Assembly (NCBI GenBank): GCA_016929205.1
Contig: JAFGJF010000153.1
Coordinates: 1-16,233 of the forward strand
Origin: Anaerolineae bacterium
GTDB lineage: Bacteria > Chloroflexota > Anaerolineae > JAFGEY01
Reading direction: 5' to 3'
DNA: 16,233 nt
Positions 7,482 to 13,533 of the stretch are shown piece after piece. The notes under the pieces were generated by a model. That model saw only the letters and a list, made by a program, of their open reading frames with translations, searched no databases and was not told the DNA's origin. The position numbers and the translations under genes are program-made. The first letter of the stretch is position 1; each line of letters opens with the position of its first letter.

Positions 7482-7862
7482 ATGAAAAAAATCTTGATCG
7501 TCGACGATGAACCACTTATCCGCACGTTACTTGAAGAGACCTTGGAGGATTTTGAGGAAGAGGGCGTCGAATTGTTGACTGCTGGCAATGGGCAAGAAGG
7601 GTGGCAAGTGATTCAAAAAGAGCGTCCTGAAATGGTCTTTTTAGATGTTATGATGCCCAAAATGAGCGGGTATGAAGTTTGCCAAAAAGTCAAGCAAACA
7701 CCTGAATTAGCGAATACATATATCATTATGCTCACTGCCAAAGGTCAGGAAGTGGACCGGCAAAAAGGGAGCGAAGTAGGTGCCGATGAATATGTGACGA
7801 AACCTTTTGATCCCGATTATATTGTCGAGCGCGCAGAGCAAGTGCTTGACATTTCAGTGTAA
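7482..7862 (+). CDS. Single-domain response regulator (receiver only)
   Basis: CheY-like receiver of 126 residues with no output domain, acting in the cytoplasm by phosphorylation-dependent protein contacts. All phosphorylation residues are present: acidic pocket Asp8/Asp9, phospho-acceptor Asp55 (FLDVMMPKMSG), switch Thr85 (MLTAKG) and Lys107 (VTKPFD). AGGAG (7471-7475) stands six bases before ATG, and the gene follows the patatin-like gene by 32 bases. No histidine kinase is encoded in the window, so its phosphodonor is elsewhere. It is the last gene of the four-gene operon and is closed by a strong terminator. Receiver assignment is certain; its target is unknown, though the operon partners are the natural candidates. 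Confidence 0.93.
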   Translation: MKKILIVDDEPLIRTLLEETLEDFEEEGVELLTAGNGQEGWQVIQKERPEMVFLDVMMPKMSGYEVCQKVKQTPELANTYIIMLTAKGQEVDRQKGSEVGADEYVTKPFDPDYIVERAEQVLDISV

Positions 7863-7907
7863 GCGTAATCGTGCTCATCATCTCGATTTCGATCGAGTTG
7901 TTGCTTG

Positions 7908-7967
7908 GCGTGCGAACAACGTCTCCATCTTTTCATCCAGATGGAACGCTGTTCGCACGCTTTTGTT
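7908..7967 (+). terminator. Strong intrinsic terminator of the signalling operon
   Basis: A left arm at 7908-7929 (GCGTGCGAACA then CGT and TCCATC) pairs with 7940-7960 across a 10-base loop, with one mismatch and one bulge, and is followed by TTTTGTT. The stem of about 21 bp is unusually long. It lies inside the upstream extension of the signal peptidase frame, which argues against a start there. Confidence 0.85.
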
Positions 7968-8013
7968 CTGGGCAAAATTTACGACAAATTTACTCTTGTT
8001 GTGGTCAATGCAG

Positions 8014-8042
8014 TTGCTCAACACGCCAATATGCGTTATAAT
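8014..8042 (+). promoter_or_regulatory. Promoter of the signal peptidase gene
   Basis: TTGCTC (8014-8019), 17-bp spacer, perfect TATAAT (8037-8042). The predicted start near 8049 leaves a leader of about 15 bases, just enough for the GGAGG ribosome site. The rest of the gap 7863-8063 holds the terminator. Confidence 0.75.
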
Positions 8043-8052
8043 GGATACACTT

Positions 8053-8057
8053 GGAGG
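8053..8057 (+). promoter_or_regulatory. Ribosome binding site fixing the TTG start of lepB
   Basis: GGAGG lies six bases before TTG 8064. No in-frame ATG lies between the promoter and the membrane segment, so TTG is the best start. Confidence 0.75.
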
Positions 8058-8063
8058 AGACGA

Positions 8064-8648
8064 TTGAGCGAACAGAATGCGCCAGACGCATCATTGGGTT
8101 TAGCAGAGCACAAACCCAGTATCGGGCGTTTTCTGATTGACGCGGTTGAAACGCTTGTTTTGGCAACGATCATCTTTGTGAGCATTCGGATACTGGTCCG
8201 CAATTTTTGGATCGAGGGTTCAAGCATGGAGCCAAACTTGCATCACGGTCAATATCTTTTTGTCACCAGGTATAATTATTGGCTCAAGTCGCCTCAACGA
8301 GGTGACATCATTGTGTTCAGCTCACCTGTAGTGCCAGAACGAGATCTGATCAAGCGCGTGGTGGGGTTGCCTGGTGAACACGTTGTGATCCAGGATGCTC
8401 AGGTTTTTATTGACGGGGCCGTATTGGACGAACCTTATGCACGGCCGATCACCTATCGTGGGGGGGCGTGGACGCTGAGACAGGATCAGGTGTTTGTCTT
8501 GGGGGACAATCGTTCCTTTTCCCAAGACTCACATAGCTGGGGGCCCCTAGAGATGGAGGCTATTGTGGGCAAAGCATGGCTCTGTTATTGGCCGCCGTCA
8601 CTATGGGGATTGATACCTCACCACCGTTTTGTTCAAGATGGAACATAG
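8064..8648 (+). CDS. lepB: Signal peptidase I
   Basis: Membrane-anchored serine protease that removes signal peptides from proteins leaving the Sec or Tat pathway. With the TTG start the protein has 194 residues, a usual size for small type I peptidases. A single N-terminal membrane segment at about 24-45 is followed by the catalytic boxes: GSSMEPNL with nucleophile Ser54, RGDIIVF, IKRVVGLPGE with general base Lys97, and GDNRSFSQDSHSWG (147-160). The open frame reaches back to 7905, but that extension runs through the terminator and the promoter, so it is not coding. The zinc-finger gene follows by 73 bases and is probably on the same transcript. Functionally it would process exported proteins such as the large surface protein at the right end, although they are not linked in an operon. 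Confidence 0.94.
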   Translation: MSEQNAPDASLGLAEHKPSIGRFLIDAVETLVLATIIFVSIRILVRNFWIEGSSMEPNLHHGQYLFVTRYNYWLKSPQRGDIIVFSSPVVPERDLIKRVVGLPGEHVVIQDAQVFIDGAVLDEPYARPITYRGGAWTLRQDQVFVLGDNRSFSQDSHSWGPLEMEAIVGKAWLCYWPPSLWGLIPHHRFVQDGT

Positions 8649-8721
8649 ATTGCCGGGGCGACATATATTGGGGCGAGCACAAGCGTTCAGATTGTCGAGC
8701 AGGTGCTAGAAAGGGACTTTT

Positions 8722-8967
8722 ATGACGGAGAGCGATGTCTATCCTACATGTCCCAAATGCCATTTTGGCAAACTCGTCGCGCGCAAAGCGACGTTTACCA
8801 GCATGTTTGAGGGACAACTGCTTGTTGCCCCAAATGTGTCGGCACTGGTTTGTGATGTGTGCGGTGAAACGATTATGGATCAAGAAGTGTTCCATCGTTT
8901 GTCTGGGCTGCTGGCGAATGAAAGACCAAGATCGCCCGATATCCCATCCACAAGACCAAGTACCTGA
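8722..8967 (+). CDS. YgiT-type zinc-finger protein, no toxin partner
   Basis: Small 81-residue protein with two CxxC pairs (Cys10/Cys13 and Cys44/Cys47) about 30 residues apart, as in the YgiT-type zinc finger found at the N terminus of MqsA antitoxins. The second pair sits in the typical ALVCDVCGE context. There is no C-terminal helix-turn-helix; the tail after residue 65 is rich in Pro, Ser and Arg and looks disordered. MqsR-like or other small toxin genes are absent on both sides. AAGGGA lies just before ATG 8722. It is probably co-transcribed with lepB and ends 27 bases before a terminator. The zinc-ribbon assignment is good, but no function can be named: being an antitoxin is possible but unsupported by context. 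Confidence 0.75.
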   Translation: MTESDVYPTCPKCHFGKLVARKATFTSMFEGQLLVAPNVSALVCDVCGETIMDQEVFHRLSGLLANERPRSPDIPSTRPST

Positions 8968-8993
8968 CTGAGCAAGATGCAACATGATACAAG

Positions 8994-9024
8994 AAAAGCG
9001 TCTCCATTCGTGGGACGCTTTTTT
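8994..9024. terminator. Bidirectional intrinsic terminator between convergent genes
   Basis: AAAAGCGTC (8994-9002) pairs with GACGCTTTT (9014-9022), with a T-run on the plus strand and a T-rich run (TTTTCTT) on the minus strand. It serves the zinc-finger gene from the left and the PRC-barrel gene from the right. Confidence 0.85.
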
Positions 9025-9064
9025 AGATTGCAAATTGGCATCGTGCTCTGTGCCAACGATATTC

Positions 9065-9559
9065 TTATATTGATTCAAGTTGCTTAGAATCGACGATAAT
9101 CAAATCAGAGCCAATTGAACGCGTTATTCGAAAGGGAATACGCTTTGATTGGGATATCGGACCTTTTATGAATACTTTGGACAGATCATAGCCTACTATT
9201 TTGCCGTCGTCGTCCACCAAAATGTCGTTCAAGATACCCACTTTGGTTCCCTTTTCGGTAGCAACTTGGCGGCCTTTCATTTGTTTTGCGACGGCAAGCA
9301 AACTCGCTACGCCTCGCAGCGTGTCGTCACGCACCATCGCTTCGTTACTCTTGACCAAGATCACATCCCGGCCCAAGACGTGGATTACGGGACGCGGAAC
9401 AACCATTGTGTCCTTGCTGAACATTTTGTTGGCGGGCAACACGAGGGCAGCGATTTCGTATGTTGAGGGATCGATTAACACGTCTTTGGCTTTGCCAATG
9501 ATTTCACCATGATTCATCGTTACAATTGGTTTGCCAATCAAGTCTTGAACCTTGATCAT
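9065..9559 (-). CDS. PRC-barrel domain protein (two PRC barrels)
   Basis: Soluble 164-residue protein made of two PRC-barrel repeats. The first (about 1-75) starts IKVQDLIGKPIVTMNHGEIIGKA; the second (about 85-164) contains KVGILNDILVDDDGKIVGYDLS. PRC barrels are small beta domains that mediate protein-protein or RNA contacts, as in RimM and photosynthetic reaction-centre H subunits; tandem stand-alone forms are common in Chloroflexota, Firmicutes and Cyanobacteria, mostly without known function. AAGGAG on the minus strand (9566-9571) lies six bases before ATG, fixing the start. It is a single-gene unit: a terminator separates it from the upstream cNMP gene, although I found no convincing promoter in 9560-9734. 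The partner and role are unknown. Confidence 0.88.
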   Translation of the reverse strand: MIKVQDLIGKPIVTMNHGEIIGKAKDVLIDPSTYEIAALVLPANKMFSKDTMVVPRPVIHVLGRDVILVKSNEAMVRDDTLRGVASLLAVAKQMKGRQVATEKGTKVGILNDILVDDDGKIVGYDLSKVFIKGPISQSKRIPFRITRSIGSDLIIVDSKQLESI

Positions 9560-9734
9560 TGTTTTCTCCTTACCTCAAGCTTGTCGTTTGATCGAGGCAG
9601 CACGATATCCTTGGGTAAAAGCTTTTTCATCTCCAAAAAGAGAGAATTCATTTGGCACCAAGGTTCTGTGTGGGCTGGTGCTATGGTAGAGACGCGCCTC
9701 ACGGGGATATGGAAATGGCCAAAAGTTGTGCGAG

Positions 9735-9769
9735 AAAATGAGGCACGCCTCGTACATAGACGTGCCTCA
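9735..9769 (-). terminator. Intrinsic terminator of the cNMP-binding protein gene
   Basis: TGAGGCACG and CGTGCCTCA form a perfect 9-bp stem (9739-9747 with 9761-9769) and a 13-base loop, followed on the minus strand by TTTTCT. It sits 13 bases after the stop codon of the gene at 9783-10217. The remaining gap to 9560 shows only a second partial copy of the stem arm. Confidence 0.8.
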
Positions 9770-9782
9770 CAGGGGGTCCACG

Positions 9783-10217
9783 CTAAAGCGTGTCGAGTGC
9801 GCGACGGAAACGTTTGGCTAGTTCCTGCAGGATCACGATGGACATTTCAGCATCTTGTCTTAGTGCACCAAGGAATTCCCACTGAGAGAGCACAAGGCAT
9901 TCGGTCTTTTTTGTAGGAACAACAGAGGCCGTCCGCGGTTCCTCATCTAACAGTGCCAGTTCGCCAAAAAAGTCAGTGGGGCCAAACTCGTTGACCATTG
10001 CTTTGGTTCCGTCGGAATTGACGCGAATGACATCTGCAGCACCGGAGACAATAATAAAGAGCCCAATGCCGCCTTTGTTTTGTGTTACAATGTCTTGCCC
10101 CACGTCATAACTGCGCGTCACCATTCGGCCCGCAAGCAGCTTGAGCTGACGTTCCTTCAAGCTGGCAAACAAGGGAACCTTGGCCAAAAATTGAGTTGTT
10201 GTTTTCAGTTCTGACAT
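9783..10217 (-). CDS. Single-domain cyclic-nucleotide-binding protein
   Basis: Protein of 144 residues consisting of one cNMP-binding domain of the CRP/PKA fold. Unlike CRP it ends in the C-helix (ILQELAKRFRRALDTL) and has no DNA-binding domain. The phosphate-binding cassette is canonical, with FGELALLDEEPRTAS placing Gly85, Glu86 and Arg95 where cAMP contacts occur, so cyclic-nucleotide binding is plausible. AGGAGG on the minus strand (10223-10228) lies five bases before ATG. It has its own good promoter and terminator, so it is a monocistronic unit downstream of the Gfo/Idh gene. It probably works by binding a partner protein. It is the second cNMP-type sensor in the window, after the patatin-like protein, but the two differ in their cassettes and are not linked. 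Confidence 0.9.
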   Translation of the reverse strand: MSELKTTTQFLAKVPLFASLKERQLKLLAGRMVTRSYDVGQDIVTQNKGGIGLFIIVSGAADVIRVNSDGTKAMVNEFGPTDFFGELALLDEEPRTASVVPTKKTECLVLSQWEFLGALRQDAEMSIVILQELAKRFRRALDTL

Positions 10218-10302
10218 CGTTTCCTCCTATTTTTTCAAGCACGGCGTACGCTTTCCTCGCTGGAAAGGCATTGAAAAACCACAGAACATCCAATTACCCC
10301 AG

Positions 10303-10331
10303 AGTGTAGCACATTTATCTACTTACGTCAA
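10303..10331 (-). promoter_or_regulatory. Promoter of the single-domain cNMP-binding gene
   Basis: On the minus strand TTGACG (10331-10326), 17-bp spacer, TACACT (10308-10303), with extended -10 TGC. The predicted start is near 10296, with a leader of about 78 bases. Confidence 0.75.
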
Positions 10332-10340
10332 AGCAACGAT

Positions 10341-11507
10341 CTAGGTTGTGAGATGAATCACTTGCCCACTCTGGGCCGATTCGACAATGGCACAAACCAC
10401 GCGTGTCTGTCGCAATCCATCACTGCCTGACGGCAACGGGCCATACTGTGTCCAAGAAGAGGGTGTCAGTGTGTTTTCCAGGATGGCATCTACAAAGCCG
10501 CGTTCTATACGCCACCAATCTTGAGGCAAGTCAAACGCTTCCAGCCCAAGTTTCATCGTTCCACCGCCAGCCTTTAGTTCCCCGGCTGTGGGGTTGGGCC
10601 GGTGAAACAATGCACGCACATTGATGCCCTGGTCCAGCAGCTTTTCTTGATGAGACAGCAATGCTTGCTGTGTGATCTCTTGACTCATGTTGGCTCTCCA
10701 ACCTTCCACTGCGCCAAATCCTGGGCGCTTGCGGTAGGTCAGTGATCCTTTGGATCCAGAAAAGGACATTTCGAATTCAACCAGGGTATCAATATGTTTG
10801 GTCCATTCGGCTTTGATTCTGAATTTGACATCGTTGTCAAACCACAAAAACGCATCGTACAAATCGGGTGTGTAACCCAGTACCTTTTGCTGCGAAATGG
10901 CATACACTTTTGTCACTTGAGCAGGAGCCAGGATCCAATGCAGCAGATCCACAACATGGCTGAGCAAAAAGTGTGCCGTGGAGGAACCGGCTGCCCACTC
11001 GCGCGTGCGCGCGCCCCACATTTGGGTCGGTACTGAGATGTTATCGTCGAGGTGTATTTCGCCATAGACCATCTCGCCTAATAATCCTTGTCGGATCACA
11101 TAGTACGTCGCCCGGTCAAATGCCGAACCTCGATTGCTAAAGTTGATCAAGATGCGCGCTTGGGTCTTTTCCGCCGCTTCCAACATTTCTTCTGCATCGG
11201 CAACGGTTGTTGCCAGGGGCTTTTCCTGGATGATCGTCGGTACGCCAGCCCGGAGTGCTGCTAATACCGGCTCTTTATGCATTGGATCTGGAGTGGCAAC
11301 GACAACGATATCCAGGGTACGTTCTCGGAGCATTTCCGTATAGTCGGTGTATGGCTGAGCGGCTACTTGTGTGCCAATGGCCTGCGCTCTCGCATCGATC
11401 ACATCGGCAACCGCTACAACCTCTAGTTCCGGTTGCGCCTGCAGAAATTGGGCATGTTGGCTGCCTAGAATCCCTAACCCGATGACGCCTACCTCGAGCT
11501 TTTTCAT
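10341..11507 (-). CDS. Gfo/Idh/MocA-family NAD(P)-dependent oxidoreductase
   Basis: Cytoplasmic 388-residue dehydrogenase of the glucose-fructose oxidoreductase / inositol dehydrogenase family, which oxidises or reduces sugars, inositols and related compounds with NAD(P). An N-terminal Rossmann domain has GLGILG (10-15) and an acidic residue after the second strand (VADVID). The family EKP motif is at 95-97. The C-terminal sheet domain includes SHVVDLLHW (183-191), giving the His and Asp positions usually used in catalysis. The start ATG has CCGGAGGG just upstream. The gene begins 17 bases after the mrp stop, so it is probably the second gene of an mrp transcript, an odd pairing since no sugar gene adjoins. 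Substrate cannot be told. Confidence 0.9.
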   Translation of the reverse strand: MKKLEVGVIGLGILGSQHAQFLQAQPELEVVAVADVIDARAQAIGTQVAAQPYTDYTEMLRERTLDIVVVATPDPMHKEPVLAALRAGVPTIIQEKPLATTVADAEEMLEAAEKTQARILINFSNRGSAFDRATYYVIRQGLLGEMVYGEIHLDDNISVPTQMWGARTREWAAGSSTAHFLLSHVVDLLHWILAPAQVTKVYAISQQKVLGYTPDLYDAFLWFDNDVKFRIKAEWTKHIDTLVEFEMSFSGSKGSLTYRKRPGFGAVEGWRANMSQEITQQALLSHQEKLLDQGINVRALFHRPNPTAGELKAGGGTMKLGLEAFDLPQDWWRIERGFVDAILENTLTPSSWTQYGPLPSGSDGLRQTRVVCAIVESAQSGQVIHLTT

Positions 11508-11524
11508 CCTGCCCTCCGGTCAGT

Positions 11525-12601
11525 CTATTCAAATACTGGCTTGGTTTTGGTTTTGGGCATCGCTGCCACGATTTGTTCGACAATGTCGACGAATGCTTGT
11601 GCTGGATAATCCTCGACTTGCCCGGCATCACATAAACCCGAAAAATCGGGGTCGATTGGCAGTCGTCCAAATAACGGCACGCCTATCTCAATGGCTGTTT
11701 CCAAGGCCTTGCTACGGCCAAACACATCGATCCGTTCGCCACACTTGGGACATAGGACGTAGCTCATATTCTCTACCAGTCCCAAGATCGGAATATTGAG
11801 TTGCATCGCCATTTGGGCCGCCTTGCGAACAACCATACCTGCCAGGTCCTGGGGCGACGTCACCATCAACACCCCACTCACCGGGATCGATTGCATCACC
11901 GTTAGCGATGCATCGGACGTACCCGGTGGCAAGTCGATGATCAGGTAATCGAGGTCGCGCCAGAATACTTCACTCCAAAACTGCCGGATTGCACCGGCGA
12001 TCAGTGGCCCGCGCCAAATCACTGCCTGGTCTTCGCTCTGCAACAATAGATTGATCGACATCACCTTGATGCCGGTCTTGGTTTCGGGGGGCACGATGCC
12101 TAATGGACTCATCATGGGTTGTTTTTTCAGACCAAACATCTTGGGAATACTTGGCCCGGTGATGTCAGCGTCCAGCACACCTACGCGCTCGCCCCGCCGG
12201 CGCAAGGCGACAGCTAGTTGTGCTGCGACAGAGGATTTCCCAACGCCTCCCTTGCCGCTCATGACCGCTACGACATGCTTGATATCGTTCATTCGTTCAG
12301 CAATGGGTTTTTCCTGCTCGTTCGCTGGTTGTCCGAGTAGGTGTTGTTTTTCTTCTTGAGTCATCTCAACACGACGAATCTGGACCTGTAGGTTTTCATC
12401 CAGCCTGGCTATCGCCGCCTTGGCGTCGGCAACCATATTATCTTGCAATGGACAGGCCAACGTGGTCAGAGCAAATGTAAAGCTCACCTGCTGTCCCTTG
12501 ACAACAATGTCGCGCACCATGCCCAGGTCTATGATACTACGTCCCAACTCGGGATCCATCACCTGGTTCAGCGCGTCTTGAATCTGTTCGACTGTGATCA
12601 A
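11525..12601 (-). CDS. mrp: Mrp/NBP35-family iron-sulfur cluster carrier ATPase
   Basis: P-loop ATPase thought to carry and deliver iron-sulfur clusters to apo-proteins in the cytoplasm. Counting from the TTG start it has 358 residues. Residues about 4-75 form the DUF59/MIP18-type domain (VMDPELGRSIIDLGMV, with Cys in ACPLQ). The ATPase domain then shows Walker A GKGGVGKS (116-123), switch LDADITGPS and Walker B LIIDLPPGTSD (220-230). The cluster-binding CPKC pair lies at 284-287. The open frame begins upstream at 12655, but AAGGAGGAA on the minus strand lies four bases before TTG 12601, and the upstream residues do not match the family. The Gfo/Idh gene follows 17 bases after its stop. It is driven by the strongest promoter in the window. 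Confidence 0.93.
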   Translation of the reverse strand: MITVEQIQDALNQVMDPELGRSIIDLGMVRDIVVKGQQVSFTFALTTLACPLQDNMVADAKAAIARLDENLQVQIRRVEMTQEEKQHLLGQPANEQEKPIAERMNDIKHVVAVMSGKGGVGKSSVAAQLAVALRRRGERVGVLDADITGPSIPKMFGLKKQPMMSPLGIVPPETKTGIKVMSINLLLQSEDQAVIWRGPLIAGAIRQFWSEVFWRDLDYLIIDLPPGTSDASLTVMQSIPVSGVLMVTSPQDLAGMVVRKAAQMAMQLNIPILGLVENMSYVLCPKCGERIDVFGRSKALETAIEIGVPLFGRLPIDPDFSGLCDAGQVEDYPAQAFVDIVEQIVAAMPKTKTKPVFE

Positions 12602-12605
12602 TGTT

Positions 12606-12611
12606 CCTCCT
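12606..12611 (-). promoter_or_regulatory. Ribosome binding site fixing the TTG start of mrp
   Basis: AGGAGG on the minus strand, four bases before TTG (12601-12599). The next upstream in-frame start, ATG 12655, lacks a comparable site. Confidence 0.75.
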
Positions 12612-12678
12612 TGTATGCTCACGTGCACACGATGTGCTCGGGGGCGTTGCAACAATGCAGCATAACCAACGACGGGCT

Positions 12679-12707
12679 ATTATAACATAGTGTACATTGT
12701 CTGTCAA
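12679..12707 (-). promoter_or_regulatory. Exact-consensus sigma-70 promoter for mrp
   Basis: On the minus strand TTGACA (12707-12702), exactly 17 bp, TATAAT (12684-12679), with extended -10 TGT. Both hexamers match the consensus at every base. The spacer contains an imperfect 16-bp palindrome (ACAnnGTnnACnnTGT, 12685-12700) that could be an operator. The predicted start is near 12672. Confidence 0.85.
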
Positions 12708-12730
12708 AGAATATAGGGCAACAACAATAT

Positions 12731-12758
12731 TAGACAAAAGAAGAAAATCGACTACAAT
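12731..12758 (+). promoter_or_regulatory. Promoter of the MBL-fold hydrolase gene
   Basis: TAGACA (12731-12736), 16-bp spacer, TACAAT (12753-12758), divergent from the mrp promoter with 23 bp between the two -35 elements. The predicted start near 12765 leaves a leader of about 28 bases to ATG 12793. Confidence 0.6.
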
Positions 12759-12792
12759 ACTCGAGATTGACAACCAGAAAGGATTGGCCTAT

Positions 12793-13440
12793 ATGATTAT
12801 TGAGACCCTGGCTGTGGGACAGCTCCAAACCAATTGTTACGTTATCGCCGATGAACAGACGCGCAAAGGCGCTATTGTTGACCCTGGCGGCCATGCGGAT
12901 ACAATATTAAAAGCAGTAAACAAACACAAACTAGACATCAGGTACGTGGTCAATACCCATGCTCATTTTGACCACATGTTGGCCAATGCGGATATCGTGC
13001 ACAAGTTGAGCTCGGCACAGAAACAAGCTCCCAAGTTAGCTGTGCATCCTGATGCGGTTGCATTGTTACAACAGGATGGTGGTGCAAGAATGTTTGGTTT
13101 TTCGGCGATATCCAGCCCCGATCCAGATCTATTGATCGGGGAAGGAGATGAACTGGCCATTGGCGCGCTCTCGATGCGCATCTTGCACACGCCAGGGCAT
13201 TCTCCAGGCAGTATCTGTTTATATTGCGCGCCGGAAAAGGTTTTATTTGGCGGGGATGTTCTCTTTTTGGGTGGCATTGGCCGTACCGATCTGCCCGGAG
13301 GAGACTGGGATACGTTGATGAATAGTATTACCAACAAGCTCTTTGCCCTGCCAGATGAGGTGGTGGTTTATCCTGGACACGGTATGCCAACGACAATCGG
13401 ACGAGAGAGAAAAAGCAATCCGTTCGTTCGGGTAGCATAA
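12793..13440 (+). CDS. Glyoxalase II-like metallo-beta-lactamase-fold hydrolase
   Basis: Soluble metal-dependent hydrolase of 215 residues. The metal ligands are all present: THAHFDH with His56, His58, Asp60 and His61, then His136 (HTPGHSPGS), Asp155 (GGDVLF) and His196 (PGHG). The GIGRTDLPGGD segment is typical of the glyoxalase II-like or YcbL/BaeB-like group, which cleave thioesters such as hydroxyacylglutathione, but the substrate here is not identifiable. The frame is open from ATG 12697, yet that codon lies within the mrp promoter and upstream of this gene's own predicted start; ATG 12793, with AAAGGA upstream and the family N terminus MIIETLAVGQLQTNCYV, is preferred. It is transcribed alone and ends at a strong hairpin. 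Confidence 0.9.
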   Translation: MIIETLAVGQLQTNCYVIADEQTRKGAIVDPGGHADTILKAVNKHKLDIRYVVNTHAHFDHMLANADIVHKLSSAQKQAPKLAVHPDAVALLQQDGGARMFGFSAISSPDPDLLIGEGDELAIGALSMRILHTPGHSPGSICLYCAPEKVLFGGDVLFLGGIGRTDLPGGDWDTLMNSITNKLFALPDEVVVYPGHGMPTTIGRERKSNPFVRVA

Positions 13441-13470
13441 AACACACGAATCTCTATAGTCTTGATAAAC

Positions 13471-13514
13471 GTTGAGAGGGACCGTGTATGTCTCGGTCCC
13501 TCTCGATGGTTTTC
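13471..13514 (+). terminator. Intrinsic terminator after the MBL-fold hydrolase gene
   Basis: GAGAGGGACCG (13474-13484) pairs perfectly with CGGTCCCTCTC (13494-13504) across a 9-base loop, extendable to 14 pairs with wobbles, then TGGTTTTC. It lies between convergent genes, so the stem may also end the minus-strand surface-protein transcript, though no T-run follows on that strand. Confidence 0.82.
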
Positions 13515-13533
13515 TAGATTGGTTGTGCTTGGA

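Noticed and set aside
7905..8063. N-terminal extension of signal peptidase from ATG 7905
   Set aside because: It includes the whole terminator hairpin and the TATAAT promoter; the TTG with GGAGG fits the family length.
8722..8967. Toxin-antitoxin pair around the YgiT-type gene
   Set aside because: No small toxin-sized frame with a ribosome site lies on either side; upstream is signal peptidase and downstream is a terminator.
9575..9757. 60-residue minus-strand open frame between the cNMP and PRC-barrel genes
   Set aside because: Its start lies in the terminator loop, there is no ribosome site and the sequence has no family features.
12697..12792. Upstream extension of the MBL-fold gene to ATG 12697
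   Set aside because: It falls inside the mrp promoter and before this gene's own predicted transcription start; the family N terminus begins at 12793.
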